Origin: VRUE01 sp963697695
GTDB taxonomy: Bacteria > Actinomycetota > Thermoleophilia > Solirubrobacterales > 70-9
Assembly (NCBI GenBank): GCA_963697695.1
Contig: OY969094.1
Span: 1,736,001-1,800,000, forward strand
DNA: 64,000 bases
Reading direction: 5' to 3'
Below the pieces are notes generated by a model. That model did no database searches. It saw only the letters and a list, made by a program, of their open reading frames with translations, and was not told the origin of the DNA. Of the stretch, positions 1 through 9,860 are shown in pieces. The position numbers and the translations under genes are program-made. Every line of letters begins with the position of its first letter. The stretch's first letter is position 1.

Positions 1-954
1 GATCCGCGCGAGCTGCCGGAGCGCTCGACCCTGGCCGATGCGGCACGCGCGGCCGGCGTCGCCGGGGAGGCGCGCGGGGTGGCGATCGCGCTCGACGGCG
101 AGGTGGTGCCGAGGGCGGAGTGGCCTTCGACGCCGCTCGCCGAGGGGCACCGGATAGAGGTGCTCGCGGCGATGCAGGGCGGTGCCGAAACCTGGGACCT
201 AGGTGGTCGATCCTGGAGCTCACGCTTGATCGCCGGCACCGGCGGCTTCCGCTCGCTGGAGCAGATGGAGAACGCCCTGATCGCCTCCGGCGCCGAGATC
301 GTCACCGTCGCCCTGCGCCGCATCGATCCCGAGGCGAAGGGTTCGGCGCTCGATGTGCTCGACCGGCTCGGCCTCGCCGTCCTCCCCAACACCGCCGGTT
401 GCTACACGGCGCGCGACGCCGTCCGCACCGCCCGGCTCGCCCGCGAGGCCTTCGAGACCGACTGGATCAAGCTCGAGGTGATCGGCGACGACCGCACGCT
501 CTTCCCCGACGCGGTCGAGCTGCTCGACGCGGCTGAGACGCTGGTCGGCGAGGGCTTCACCGTCCTCCCCTACACCAACGACGACCCGATCCTCGCCCGC
601 CGCCTCGAGGAGGCCGGCTGCGCGACGGTGATGCCGCTCGGCTCCCCGATCGGCTCCGGCGCCGGGATCCGCAACCCCTACAACATCGCCATCATCGCCG
701 AGCGGGCGAGCGTCCCGGTTGTCCTCGATGCCGGCATCGGCACCGCCTCCGATGCAGCTCTGGCGATGGAGCTCGGCTGCGAAGCGGTGATGGTCGCCAG
801 CTCGATCTTCGGCGCCGCCGACCCCGTGGCGATGGCAACGGCGATGAGACAGGGCGTCGAGGCAGGTCACGCCGCCCGCCAGGCCGGCCGAATCCCTCGC
901 CGCACCTACGCCGAGGCCTCGACCCCCGAGCACGGCCTCCCCGAGCTCTCCTGA
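1..954 (+). CDS. thiG: ThiS-ThiG fusion: sulfur carrier plus thiazole synthase (5' partial)
   Basis: The frame is open from base 1, so the N-terminus lies outside the window. The first ~60 visible residues resemble the C-terminal half of ThiS (ALDGEVVPRAEW, then EVLAAMQGG with the diglycine at bases 175-180). The chain continues without a stop into a complete ThiG barrel: AGTGGF, DWIKLEVIGD with the Schiff-base lysine, PLGSPIGSG and VVLDAGIGTASDAA. ThiG forms the thiazole of thiamine from deoxyxylulose phosphate, dehydroglycine and ThiS thiocarboxylate. ThiS needs a free C-terminal Gly-Gly, so the fusion implies processing or a different sulfur route. An internal start at 79 is possible but would cut the ThiS fold. 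Confidence 0.9.
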   Translation, partial: DPRELPERSTLADAARAAGVAGEARGVAIALDGEVVPRAEWPSTPLAEGHRIEVLAAMQGGAETWDLGGRSWSSRLIAGTGGFRSLEQMENALIASGAEIVTVALRRIDPEAKGSALDVLDRLGLAVLPNTAGCYTARDAVRTARLAREAFETDWIKLEVIGDDRTLFPDAVELLDAAETLVGEGFTVLPYTNDDPILARRLEEAGCATVMPLGSPIGSGAGIRNPYNIAIIAERASVPVVLDAGIGTASDAALAMELGCEAVMVASSIFGAADPVAMATAMRQGVEAGHAARQAGRIPRRTYAEASTPEHGLPELS

Positions 955-1007
955 CCCCCAAAGCCCCGCCGCAGATTGCAAAGCGCCCGTTTACCATGGA
1001 GCGCCTT

Positions 1008-1081
1008 GCCCCTGTAGCTCAGTTGGTTAGAGCGGCGGCCTTTTAAGCCGCGCGGCGCCGGTTCGAATCCGGTCGGGGGCA
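1008..1081 (+). tRNA. tRNA-Lys (anticodon UUU)
   Basis: The sequence folds as a full cloverleaf. The acceptor stem GCCCCTG pairs with CGGGGGC with one G-U pair, and there is a GCTC/GAGC D stem. The anticodon stem GCGGC/GCCGC encloses loop CTTTTAA, giving anticodon TTT at 1042-1044. The T arm has loop TTCGAAT. The CCA end is not encoded. It lies between thiSG and the LOG gene on the same strand. Confidence 0.95.
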
Positions 1082-1109
1082 CTCGTCGCGCAGGGGGTAG
1101 AAAGAGGAG

Positions 1110-1817
1110 ATGGCCAGCGGAGCGAAGCGGGATCGGGAGCTGCTCCGTCTGCCCTCCGACCTGGAGGTGCAGGACGAGCGGCGGCTGGAGCGGATCAAAG
1201 AGGAGGTCGACAGGGGCTTCGACGCGCTGCGGGACGTCGAGAACGGGGTCTCGGTCTTCGGCTCGGCGCGGATCGGAGAGGGTCACCGCTGGTACGAGCT
1301 CTGCTGTGAGACCGCCGCCTGCCTGACCCGCAACGGCTTCACGGTGATCACCGGCGGCGGTCCGGGCCTGATGGAGGCGGCGAACCGGGGCGCCGCCGAG
1401 GCGGGCGGTCTCTCGGTCGGCCTAAACATCCAGCTGCTTGCGGAGCAGGAGACGAACCGCTTCGTCAACCGCGCGGTCGAGTTCCACTACTTCTTCGCCC
1501 GCAAGCTGATGTTCGTCCGCTACGCGCGTGCCTTCGTCATCTTCCCCGGCGGCTTCGGCACGCTCGACGAGCTGTTCGAGAGCCTGACCCTGATCCAGAC
1601 CCACCGGATCGAGCATTTCCCGACCATCCTCGTTGGCACCGAGCACTGGGAACCGCTGCTCGACTGGATCGACAGGAGCCTCGAAGACGCCGGCATGATC
1701 GCGCCCGAGGACATGGAGCTGCTTGTCACCGCCGACACCCCTGAGGAGGTGTGCGGCTACGTCGAGAAGGCCGCCGCGATGCAGAAGAGTGAGCTTCGCG
1801 GTCCTGCCGAAGGCTGA
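1110..1817 (+). CDS. LOG-family nucleoside monophosphate phosphoribohydrolase (TIGR00730-like)
   Basis: This 235-residue Rossmann-fold protein carries both LOG signatures: a nucleotide-binding GGGPGLMEAANRGA and the catalytic PGGFGTLDELFE (about residues 150-161). LOG proteins hydrolyse nucleoside 5'-monophosphates to base and ribose 5-phosphate; plant and some bacterial members release free cytokinins, and bacterial ones are often misnamed lysine decarboxylases. The ATG at 1110 follows an AAAGAGGAG ribosome binding site. It starts 28 bases after tRNA-Lys. The true substrate cannot be told from sequence. Confidence 0.88.
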   Translation: MASGAKRDRELLRLPSDLEVQDERRLERIKEEVDRGFDALRDVENGVSVFGSARIGEGHRWYELCCETAACLTRNGFTVITGGGPGLMEAANRGAAEAGGLSVGLNIQLLAEQETNRFVNRAVEFHYFFARKLMFVRYARAFVIFPGGFGTLDELFESLTLIQTHRIEHFPTILVGTEHWEPLLDWIDRSLEDAGMIAPEDMELLVTADTPEEVCGYVEKAAAMQKSELRGPAEG

Positions 1818-1865
1818 CATCCGGGAGGAAAAAATGCCTAATTGTTGATTTTTCGAGATGCTTCC

Positions 1866-1895
1866 TTGACTTCAAAATACTGGTGTGTGTATGTT
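1866..1895 (+). promoter_or_regulatory. Putative sigma-A-type promoter of the RHS gene
   Basis: TTGACT (1866-1871) and TATGTT (1890-1895) are separated by 18 bases in a short AT-richer stretch. Transcription would begin near 1902, about 40 bases before the ATG at 1945 and its RBS at 1932-1940. The promoter overlaps an upstream in-frame GTG at 1885, which argues against that codon as the start. Confidence 0.5.
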
Positions 1896-1944
1896 CGCGA
1901 GGTCCAAATCGGGGAGGCGCTCAGGGGCCTCAGGGGAGGATCAA

Positions 1945-4900
1945 ATGGGGTCACCAGTGTGTCCAGACGGTGTCTGCTTGGAGCCATGCCAGATACAGGC
2001 GAAGCCCAGATTCGGGCTCCTCGCATCACTCCTCGGAATCTTTGTTGCCGCCTTGCTGTTCGTTCCCCTACCTGCATCTGCAGCCAGCAGCATCGAGGGG
2101 ATTTCATGCATAACCAGCTCAAACTGCACTGGCGTGGGGAATACGGACGCGTCCGGCTCGAGTCAGATCTCGGCGGTGAAGTGGAACGGGACCACGTGGA
2201 GCAAACAGACCATGCCGACCGTGTCCGGGGCCAGTACGAGCAGCCTCGCCGCTGTGAGCTGTCCAGGGACCGAGTGCCTGGCGGTTGGGAACTCGACCGA
2301 TAGCGGCGGGGCCGAACATGCCCTCGGGACACGCTGGAACGGCTCGAGTTGGCTTACCCCCACGGTGCCCGAGCCCGCTGGTGCCACTGCGAGCCAGGCG
2401 TCTGCCGTGTCGTGCGTATTTTCGACGTCCTGCATTGCGGTCGGTACCTATACGGATTCCGGAGGCACGAAAAGACCCCTGTCGGCGCGCTGGAACGGCT
2501 CGGCCTGGACGATTCTCACGACGCCGAACGTCTCGGAAGCAAAAGCCGGCTCTCTGTACGGGATCTCGTGCTTTTCGACTACCTACTGCATCGCCGTCGG
2601 CTCATATGTGACCGCCGCCGGGGTTACGTCGAATCTGTCGCTGAAATGGAACGGGACAACATGGAGCGTCCTTTCCACGCCGAACCCAGCCAGCTTCAGC
2701 TCCAGCGTTCTCTCAGCCGTCCATTGCGTCGCTAAAACCGCCTGTACGGCGGTGGGGCGCTACGTCGATTCCGGCACCACCAAAACACTGGCGATGCAGT
2801 GGAACGAAACGTCCTGGACCATCCAGCCGACGACCGATCCGAACGGCTCGGTCAGCGCAGAGCTGTCTGGAGTCTCGTGCCCGTCGACCTCGGTGTGCCT
2901 CGCAATCGGCAGTCAGAAAAACGCCGGCGGGGACACATTGCCACTCGGCTTCAAATGGAATGGCAAATCCTGGGGTCAGCAGGTGATCGAAGCGGACGAG
3001 CTGGGAGCCCTGACGGCTCCTTTGAACGGGATCTCGTGCGTGTCGACCTCCGCCTGCCACGCGGCCGGCTCGATCGCCTACGGGGCCACCACCAAAGAGC
3101 GGAACCTCGCGTACCGCTGGGACGGCGGTTCGTGGGCGCTGACCGAATCGGGTGGCTATCAGCGGACGTGGGACGAAGTTCCCCTTTCCCCCCCTACGGA
3201 AACGATCGACGCCGCGGAACCATCTGACGTCGCCTGTGTGTCGACTACCTGTATCCGAGTGGGAAGTGTCAAAGACGGCTCCGGGAAATATTTCGCCCGG
3301 GCCAAGATCTGGAACGGCTCCTACTGGACCCTGACCCCCGCGCCGCCCAAACCCTCGGGAGCCAAAGAAAGCGAGCTGGTCGGGGTTGCCTGCACAGCCG
3401 CCAATGCCTGTCGAGCCGTCGGTAGCTTCATTGATTCCGGAGGGGTAAAGAAAACTCTCGCAATGGTGTGGAATGGGACCAGCTGGAGCCAGGCAACGAC
3501 CCCGAATCCAGCGGGCGGGACCCAGAATCAGCTCTCCGCGATCAGCTGCACCTCGGTCTCCGACTGTCGAGCCGTCGGTAGCTATGTGCTGGGGGGCATC
3601 AAGAAAACGCTTGCGATGTCCTGGAATGGGACGGCCTGGAGCATCGCCGCAAGCCCCAATCTCGGCTCTTCGACCCAGCTCAACGGTATCTCCTGCGTGT
3701 CGACGACCTTTTGCCGCGCGGTAGGGAACTGGAACGAAGGCAGCACTACCAAATCTCTCGTGTTGGGCTGGAACGGAACGGCGTGGGCGACAACGGTGCC
3801 ACTCCACCCGGCAGAAGCCAAATCCTCGCGCCTCATCGACGTGTCCTGCCCATCAACGACCTTCTGCCTTGCGGTGGGAATGTTCGTGGACGCGTCCGGA
3901 ACCCAGCAAGGGCTGGCATACCGATCCACCGGTGGCACCACGTGGGTACAGGCACAGTCCGCACTTGGCACACCCGGTAAAGGAGTGGAACTCAAAAGCG
4001 TTGCATGCCCGTCAGCCGCTCTGTGCAGAGCTGCAGGTAACTATCTACCTACTACGGGGCCGCGCAAATCCGTGTTCGCGACATGGACAGAAAATTTTAC
4101 TCTTGACAAATGGGAACTCTATTACCCCCTCTCACTCAAAGAATCCACCAAAGCCGAGCAGGCAGGAATTGCATGCGTATCGACAACGAGCTGCACATCG
4201 GTCGGAACCGACTCTCAGGAAAACGGGCCTCTTCAGGAGATCGCGTACTCGTATAACGGCTCTGGGTGGAACACGATCGACTACCCCGGTTCGAGTACAG
4301 AACTCAACGACACCTCCTGTACGACGGCCGACGCCTGTATCGCGGTCGGCAAGCGCACCTCCGCCTACGGATCCGAATCGCGTGCCTGGCGCAAGAACGG
4401 ATCGACCTGGTCCCTGATGTCGATGCCCTCAGTCGCGGGCTCGTACTTGACAGGGGTCTCGTGCTCCGATTCCACCAAATGCACCGCGGTCGGGGGGCAG
4501 GGAACCTCCACGAGCCCACCGCTGGCCCAGCGCTGGAACGGCTCGTCGTGGTCCAATCAAACGGCCCCCGCGCCGGGTGGCAGCCCCACCGATATCTCGT
4601 TCAAATCCGTCGCCTGCCCCACGGCAACGCTCTGCATCGCGGTCGGGCAGTACTACACCTCGGGCAGCAAATTCAACATGCTCAGCGAGATCTGGAACGG
4701 AACCTCGTGGTCGATACAGACGCTCCCGCTTCCCGCCGGCGCGACGCAGCACCTCCTTGAGGACATCAGCTGTTCGTCGAGCACCTTCTGCATAGCCGTC
4801 GGGGCATATCGGAAAGCCGATAATCGCTTTTGGCCATTCATCGAGCATTGGAATGGCACGCAGTGGCAGGTCACCACGCCGCCTGAACCGGCTGAAGCGG

Positions 4901-7900
4901 AGCAGACGGACCTGACTGCCGTGTCCTGCACGTCGAGTACCGCTTGCACGGTGGTCGGGTCGTACTGGAAGGCTATGAACAATCGCGACTCATACGTGGG
5001 TCGCTGGGACGGGAACTCTTGGAAGATCCAGGCATCGGCTAATCCCGATGGAGCTAAAACCACAGTTCCCAGCGACGTATCCTGCGCGGGTGCGAAGAGA
5101 TGCGTCAGCGTTGGTGCGAGCAATCCATCCGGCGGCTTCAATCCGTTCGTGATGGGTTGGGATGGATTCAATTGGGTGTGGGAGCCGGTTTCCAACCCTT
5201 CGTGGTCGACCCTCACAACCTTCAGTGGAGTGTCCTGCCCCTATACCGGCGACTGCGTGGCTGTGGGTGAGGGGGACTCGGTGGCCGGAAATAAAGAGCT
5301 CATCGAGAAATCCCTCGAGCCGACGGAACAGAAAGGCAGCCCTCCGGAGACGACCATCACCTCTCCGATGCCGAGCTACACGAGCACGATCTATAAAAGT
5401 GGAGCCCCCGCAAATATCTGGGTCACCTTTGCCTCGAGCAAGCCGAACTCGACGTTCGAATGCAAGCTCGACGGGAAACCCTATGGAGAACCCTATACAC
5501 CCTGCACGTCGCCCTACCTGATGCCCACGCCCTCGGCCGGCTGGCATACGTTCCGGGTCAGGTCAAAAGACAGCGAAGGCGTCACCGACTGGTATCCGGC
5601 ACGCTGGGATTTCAACACCGCAAGCTATCCCGGGGCGCCGGCCGGTACCGAACTCGTATCGCCAAGATCCGGTTTTAAGACATCCAGCCACTACACCTTG
5701 AAGGCTAGATGGGGCGTTCCGCCGGCCAATGGAGGCGGCGGGGTGACCGGAGTCACCTATCAGGTCGCTCTCCCGAACACATCGCCGTTCTTCAAAACGA
5801 TTCCGGCCAACTTCGTAGTTGGTGCGGACGGAAAACAGGTCCAGTGGCCCCTGCCGGTCGGCAAAGAGTCCCCCGGAGAAAGCGAACCCGCCTACTTCGA
5901 CGCCGATGCGTATCTCGCCGATCTGAAAATCAGTACGGAATTCCCCGTACCGATGAAGTTCAGGGCGGTCTTCGACGGAGGCCAGAAAGCCGCGGGCGTG
6001 ACCGAGCCGTCGAGCACTGAATACGACGAGCTCTGGAGCAGCCCGATGAACGCGACCGAGCAGATCGGTCCGGCGAATCTCGACCTGTTGAGCGGCCGGT
6101 TCACGATCAGCAGGACCGACGTGTCGATACCAGTTCCCGGCTATGAGAGCAATCTAGAATTCACCCGCGTCTACGACTCTTCGTATGTCGGGCAGGCCGG
6201 GACCTCGAAAGTCCTGGGCGGGCCTTGGCAGCCCTCGCTCCCAATGGAAGCTGCCTATCCGGGCCAGGCCTGGGCGCATCTCGTCGAGGAACACGAAGAT
6301 GCTTGGCCCGCCGAATATGATGAAGAAGGAGAACTGATCGAAGAAGGTTATCCGGCCGAAGACTGGGTCGAACTGTATGACAATGAAGGCACCGCTTCGG
6401 AATTCGAACTCATAAACGGTCAATATGTGTCACCGGACCATATGACTGAATACTCCTTGAAAAAGTCCGGAGAAACGTTTGTCCTGACGGACAAGGACGG
6501 TAATAAGACCTACTTTGCGAAAAACGCCGTGGGGCCTGTCAACGAGTACCGAGTTACGGCCGTCGAGTTCAAATCAGCTCCGAATATGGCTCGGCTGATC
6601 TACGAAAACACCGGGCAGGAGTATCGACTCACGATGATCATCGCGCCGTCGGCGGCTGGCGTCACCTGTGAACCCAACGGCCCCTTCTACGCACCGACCA
6701 CTTCCGGTTGCCGCAGCCTGACTTTCCAATACACGCTAAGCCCAGAACATTACACCTATGACCGACTGTACTCACTCACTTACTTCGGTCCCACTGGTTC
6801 GGGTACAGGTCAGGTGGTCGCGCGTTACGGCTACGACAGCAACAAAATGCTGAGTGAAGTGTGGGATCCGCGTATTACGCCGAATCTCAAAGAGACCTAT
6901 GCGTATCAGAGCTATGACATTGAAAAACTGACTATCCCGGGCGAAGAAACGTGGACCCTCGGATACTATCCCGGTCAGTACGTCAAGAAACTCAAAAGCG
7001 TGAGCCGACCAAGTTTGATCCCGGCTACCCCGGTCGCGCAAACGACGATCGCGTATGAAGTTCCCCTGAGTGGGTCGTCCGCGCCTTACGAGATGGGAGC
7101 CGAGACGGTCCGGCAGTGGGGCCAGAAGGACTACCCGCTCAACGCGACGGCGATATTCCCGCCCGATGAAGTGCCCGCGTCTCCGCCTACCAGCTACTCA
7201 CGTGCGACCGTCAAGTATCTCGATGCCGATGGCCAGCTGGTCAATATCGCGTCACCTCAGAATCCAGGTGCCTCGGGCCCGTCGATCAGCACTAACGAAG
7301 TCGACGAACACGCAAACGTAGTGCGCTCTCTCAGCGCACAGGCACGGCTGGAGGCGTTGGCGGACCCAAATCCGGCACTTCGTTCCCAGGAATTGGATAC
7401 GAGGCGACTTTTCTCCGCGGACGGCACCGAGATGCAGGAGGAATGGGGCCCGGTCCATACGGTCCGGCTGGAATCCGGCAGCACGGTCGAGGCACGGCAG
7501 CACAAGACGGTCCTCTACGACGAGGGTGCGCCGGCCGAAGTTCTCAACAGCGGCATGAAGCCCAGCCTTCCGACGACAACGAAAATCGGCGCTCAGGTCC
7601 CGGGGCAGGCTCAGGACCTCGACGTGCGTGTCAGGAAAACCGAATACAACTGGACGTTGCTGAAACCGACGACGGCCATAGTCGATCCCAGCGGTCTCAA
7701 TCTGCGCACCAGGACTATCTACGACGAAAGCACCGGCTTGACGACGGAAGTCCGACTGCCGGCTAATCCGGAAGGCGGGGATGCGCGGACCACGAAGATG
7801 GTCTACTACACCGCCGGGGCCCATCCACTCGACGGGGAATGTGGCAGTAAACCGGCCTACGCCAACCTGCCGTGCAAGGTGCTGCAGGCCGCCCAGCCCA

Positions 7901-9798
7901 CTCCAGCCGGAGGAAATCCTGGAACCCCGGTCACGAGAGTCGTGTCCTATTCGGCGCTCGATGCCGCAACCGAAATCGAGCAGAAAACGAGCGGTGAAGT
8001 CGTCAGGACTACGAAAGTCACTTACGACGGCGCAGGCCGCCAGCTCAAAGAGAGTGTGACTGGAATCGGAGCCTCCATTCCGACCGTCGAATCGATCTAC
8101 AGCTCAACGACGGGACGGCAGGTGGGTCAGCGATTCGTCTGCGAAGCGCCGGAAAACTGCACCGGTTTCGACTCGCAGGAAACCATCGCGACGATGAATG
8201 CCATCGGACAGGAAATCGCTTATCTGGATGCCGATGGAAACACGTCGATCATGACCTACGATCTGCGGGGGCGTCGCGCGACCGTCTCAGACGGGAAAGG
8301 AACTCAGACCTACGGTTACGATTCCAATTCTGGACTCCCAGTCCAGGTGATTGATTCGGCTGCCGGAACGTTCACGGCCAACTACGACGCCGACGGCAGT
8401 ATCCTCGAAAGAGGACTTCCCAATGGCCTTGTCTCGCGAACGACGTATGACGAGACCGGAACGCCCGTCCGCCTGCTCTACGAGAAGGTCTCCAGCTGCG
8501 TGTCGAACTGCACCTGGCTGGACACCAACGTCGAGGAGTCGATCCATCATCAGTGGCTCCGCCACACTCGAAATGGATCGGTCGATGAGTACAGCTACGA
8601 CAGCGCAGGCCGGGTCCTCCTGACCAAGGACAAAGCCCCTAGTGGACCATGCACGACCAGGACCTATTCCTACGACGCGAACTCGAATAGGAAAAAACTG
8701 GTGACGAGGGCGCCGGGGGCTGAAGGAGCCTGCGACACGACCTCCACCGGGCAGACCCAGGCCCTCGAATACGACACGGGCGATCGTCTGATCGGCGAAG
8801 GCGTCACCTACGACAAACTCGGCCGGGTTACCGCGCTCCCATCGAAATACTCCGGCGGAGGGGCCCTGACGACCAGCTTCTACGAGAACGATCTGATCAG
8901 AGCCCAGACACAGGACGGGTTGACGAATACGTACGGTCTCGATGCGTCTCTGCGGCAGAGTTCCAGTACACAGTCGGGGAGCAAAACGGCGACTCAGATC
9001 CTGCACTACTCGGGTCCCTCCGATACTCCATCGTGGATTGCCAATGGCGCAGCATGGACACGAAACATCTCTGCGATAGATGGTCAGCTGGCGGCGATCC
9101 AGGAAAGCAGCGGCACGACCATGCTCCAGCTTCCGGATCTCCACGGAGACATCGTCGCTACCGCGACCTTGAACCCGAACGCAACCGGCTTCGCCGCAAC
9201 CTATGAATACGACGAGTTCGGCGGTCCAAAGCAGTCGAGCGGACCGAGATTCGGTTGGCTCGGCGCGATGGGACGCAGGGCCGAATTGCCATCCGGTGTG
9301 GTGCAGATGGGAGTCAGGAGCTACGTACCCGCAATAGGTCGCTTCCTTTCGACCGACCCACAATTCGGCGGATCCGCCAATGCCTACGAGTATGCGATGC
9401 AGGACCCGATCAATAACCTCGACCTCGACGGAGAACGAGTACGTCGTAAGCGGCGGGGAGGTGGTGGACCCAGGGCCGGGGCCGCCAACGACATCATGGA
9501 TGTGATCCCCGATCCTCCGGCAGCTCTGTCGGGCGCGTGTGTGCCGTCGAAGGCCTTGGGCATAAGGATAAGGCTCTTCTTCCAGCTAATGGGTGCCGGG
9601 TGCGTTCGGAAGGTACAGTACGTTGTGACAAACTGGGGACAAGTAGGGGCGGCTGGCTTCCTGGGCGCGATGTGGTGTCTTGCAGTGCATGCCAACCCGG
9701 CCGCGAAACCATGGGGTTTGGCGCTGTCGGTTGCGCTTGCGATTAGATGGTGTAAGGGCAAGGAACGTTACTGGGCATTCGTGTATATGGGGGGATAG
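1945..9798 (+). CDS. Giant exported RHS/YD-repeat protein with 21 N-terminal Cys-pair repeats
   Basis: This 2617-residue protein starts at an ATG behind AGGGGAGGA. An export signal with hydrophobic core FGLLASLLGIFVAALL ends near residue 47 (PASA). Residues ~51-1100 hold 21 copies of a ~50-residue unit with the pattern C-x(4-5)-C-x-AVG followed by W-N-G-x-x-W, suggesting a propeller-like array with one disulfide per blade. An Ig-like segment (~1135-1220, FECKLDG, WHTFRVRSKD) follows. The RHS/YD shell starts near 1373 and ends with the core GRFLSTDP...DPINNLDLDG near 2496. The ~121-residue tail is basic, then hydrophobic, with several Cys, and matches nothing I recognise. RHS shells of polymorphic toxins encapsulate C-terminal toxins, but no small downstream gene looks like an immunity partner. 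Composition is less GC-biased than the neighbours, hinting at transfer. Confidence 0.88.
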   Translation: MGSPVCPDGVCLEPCQIQAKPRFGLLASLLGIFVAALLFVPLPASAASSIEGISCITSSNCTGVGNTDASGSSQISAVKWNGTTWSKQTMPTVSGASTSSLAAVSCPGTECLAVGNSTDSGGAEHALGTRWNGSSWLTPTVPEPAGATASQASAVSCVFSTSCIAVGTYTDSGGTKRPLSARWNGSAWTILTTPNVSEAKAGSLYGISCFSTTYCIAVGSYVTAAGVTSNLSLKWNGTTWSVLSTPNPASFSSSVLSAVHCVAKTACTAVGRYVDSGTTKTLAMQWNETSWTIQPTTDPNGSVSAELSGVSCPSTSVCLAIGSQKNAGGDTLPLGFKWNGKSWGQQVIEADELGALTAPLNGISCVSTSACHAAGSIAYGATTKERNLAYRWDGGSWALTESGGYQRTWDEVPLSPPTETIDAAEPSDVACVSTTCIRVGSVKDGSGKYFARAKIWNGSYWTLTPAPPKPSGAKESELVGVACTAANACRAVGSFIDSGGVKKTLAMVWNGTSWSQATTPNPAGGTQNQLSAISCTSVSDCRAVGSYVLGGIKKTLAMSWNGTAWSIAASPNLGSSTQLNGISCVSTTFCRAVGNWNEGSTTKSLVLGWNGTAWATTVPLHPAEAKSSRLIDVSCPSTTFCLAVGMFVDASGTQQGLAYRSTGGTTWVQAQSALGTPGKGVELKSVACPSAALCRAAGNYLPTTGPRKSVFATWTENFTLDKWELYYPLSLKESTKAEQAGIACVSTTSCTSVGTDSQENGPLQEIAYSYNGSGWNTIDYPGSSTELNDTSCTTADACIAVGKRTSAYGSESRAWRKNGSTWSLMSMPSVAGSYLTGVSCSDSTKCTAVGGQGTSTSPPLAQRWNGSSWSNQTAPAPGGSPTDISFKSVACPTATLCIAVGQYYTSGSKFNMLSEIWNGTSWSIQTLPLPAGATQHLLEDISCSSSTFCIAVGAYRKADNRFWPFIEHWNGTQWQVTTPPEPAEAEQTDLTAVSCTSSTACTVVGSYWKAMNNRDSYVGRWDGNSWKIQASANPDGAKTTVPSDVSCAGAKRCVSVGASNPSGGFNPFVMGWDGFNWVWEPVSNPSWSTLTTFSGVSCPYTGDCVAVGEGDSVAGNKELIEKSLEPTEQKGSPPETTITSPMPSYTSTIYKSGAPANIWVTFASSKPNSTFECKLDGKPYGEPYTPCTSPYLMPTPSAGWHTFRVRSKDSEGVTDWYPARWDFNTASYPGAPAGTELVSPRSGFKTSSHYTLKARWGVPPANGGGGVTGVTYQVALPNTSPFFKTIPANFVVGADGKQVQWPLPVGKESPGESEPAYFDADAYLADLKISTEFPVPMKFRAVFDGGQKAAGVTEPSSTEYDELWSSPMNATEQIGPANLDLLSGRFTISRTDVSIPVPGYESNLEFTRVYDSSYVGQAGTSKVLGGPWQPSLPMEAAYPGQAWAHLVEEHEDAWPAEYDEEGELIEEGYPAEDWVELYDNEGTASEFELINGQYVSPDHMTEYSLKKSGETFVLTDKDGNKTYFAKNAVGPVNEYRVTAVEFKSAPNMARLIYENTGQEYRLTMIIAPSAAGVTCEPNGPFYAPTTSGCRSLTFQYTLSPEHYTYDRLYSLTYFGPTGSGTGQVVARYGYDSNKMLSEVWDPRITPNLKETYAYQSYDIEKLTIPGEETWTLGYYPGQYVKKLKSVSRPSLIPATPVAQTTIAYEVPLSGSSAPYEMGAETVRQWGQKDYPLNATAIFPPDEVPASPPTSYSRATVKYLDADGQLVNIASPQNPGASGPSISTNEVDEHANVVRSLSAQARLEALADPNPALRSQELDTRRLFSADGTEMQEEWGPVHTVRLESGSTVEARQHKTVLYDEGAPAEVLNSGMKPSLPTTTKIGAQVPGQAQDLDVRVRKTEYNWTLLKPTTAIVDPSGLNLRTRTIYDESTGLTTEVRLPANPEGGDARTTKMVYYTAGAHPLDGECGSKPAYANLPCKVLQAAQPTPAGGNPGTPVTRVVSYSALDAATEIEQKTSGEVVRTTKVTYDGAGRQLKESVTGIGASIPTVESIYSSTTGRQVGQRFVCEAPENCTGFDSQETIATMNAIGQEIAYLDADGNTSIMTYDLRGRRATVSDGKGTQTYGYDSNSGLPVQVIDSAAGTFTANYDADGSILERGLPNGLVSRTTYDETGTPVRLLYEKVSSCVSNCTWLDTNVEESIHHQWLRHTRNGSVDEYSYDSAGRVLLTKDKAPSGPCTTRTYSYDANSNRKKLVTRAPGAEGACDTTSTGQTQALEYDTGDRLIGEGVTYDKLGRVTALPSKYSGGGALTTSFYENDLIRAQTQDGLTNTYGLDASLRQSSSTQSGSKTATQILHYSGPSDTPSWIANGAAWTRNISAIDGQLAAIQESSGTTMLQLPDLHGDIVATATLNPNATGFAATYEYDEFGGPKQSSGPRFGWLGAMGRRAELPSGVVQMGVRSYVPAIGRFLSTDPQFGGSANAYEYAMQDPINNLDLDGERVRRKRRGGGGPRAGAANDIMDVIPDPPAALSGACVPSKALGIRIRLFFQLMGAGCVRKVQYVVTNWGQVGAAGFLGAMWCLAVHANPAAKPWGLALSVALAIRWCKGKERYWAFVYMGG

Positions 9799-9816
9799 CG
9801 AATAGCTTCCGGTCAA

Positions 9817-9860
9817 TGCCGCGAAGTGGGCGCCTCCGACAAAGCGCCCGCTTCGCGGCA
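9817..9860. terminator. Bidirectional hairpin terminator between the RHS gene and purH
   Basis: Arms TGCCGCGAAGTGGGCG (9817-9832) and CGCCCGCTTCGCGGCA (9845-9860) pair over 16 bases with one G-C/T mismatch around a 12-base loop. It sits between the convergent stops of the RHS gene (9798) and purH (9866). There is no long T run. Confidence 0.65.

Noticed and set aside
1..1007. TPP riboswitch for the thiamine gene
   Set aside because: The gene's 5' end is outside the window and no THI-box sequence is visible inside it.
2095..5300. Periodic ~150-base similarity suggesting a DNA repeat array or CRISPR
   Set aside because: The repetition is at protein level (C-x5-C ... WNGxxW units) with diverged codons and no spacer-repeat structure.
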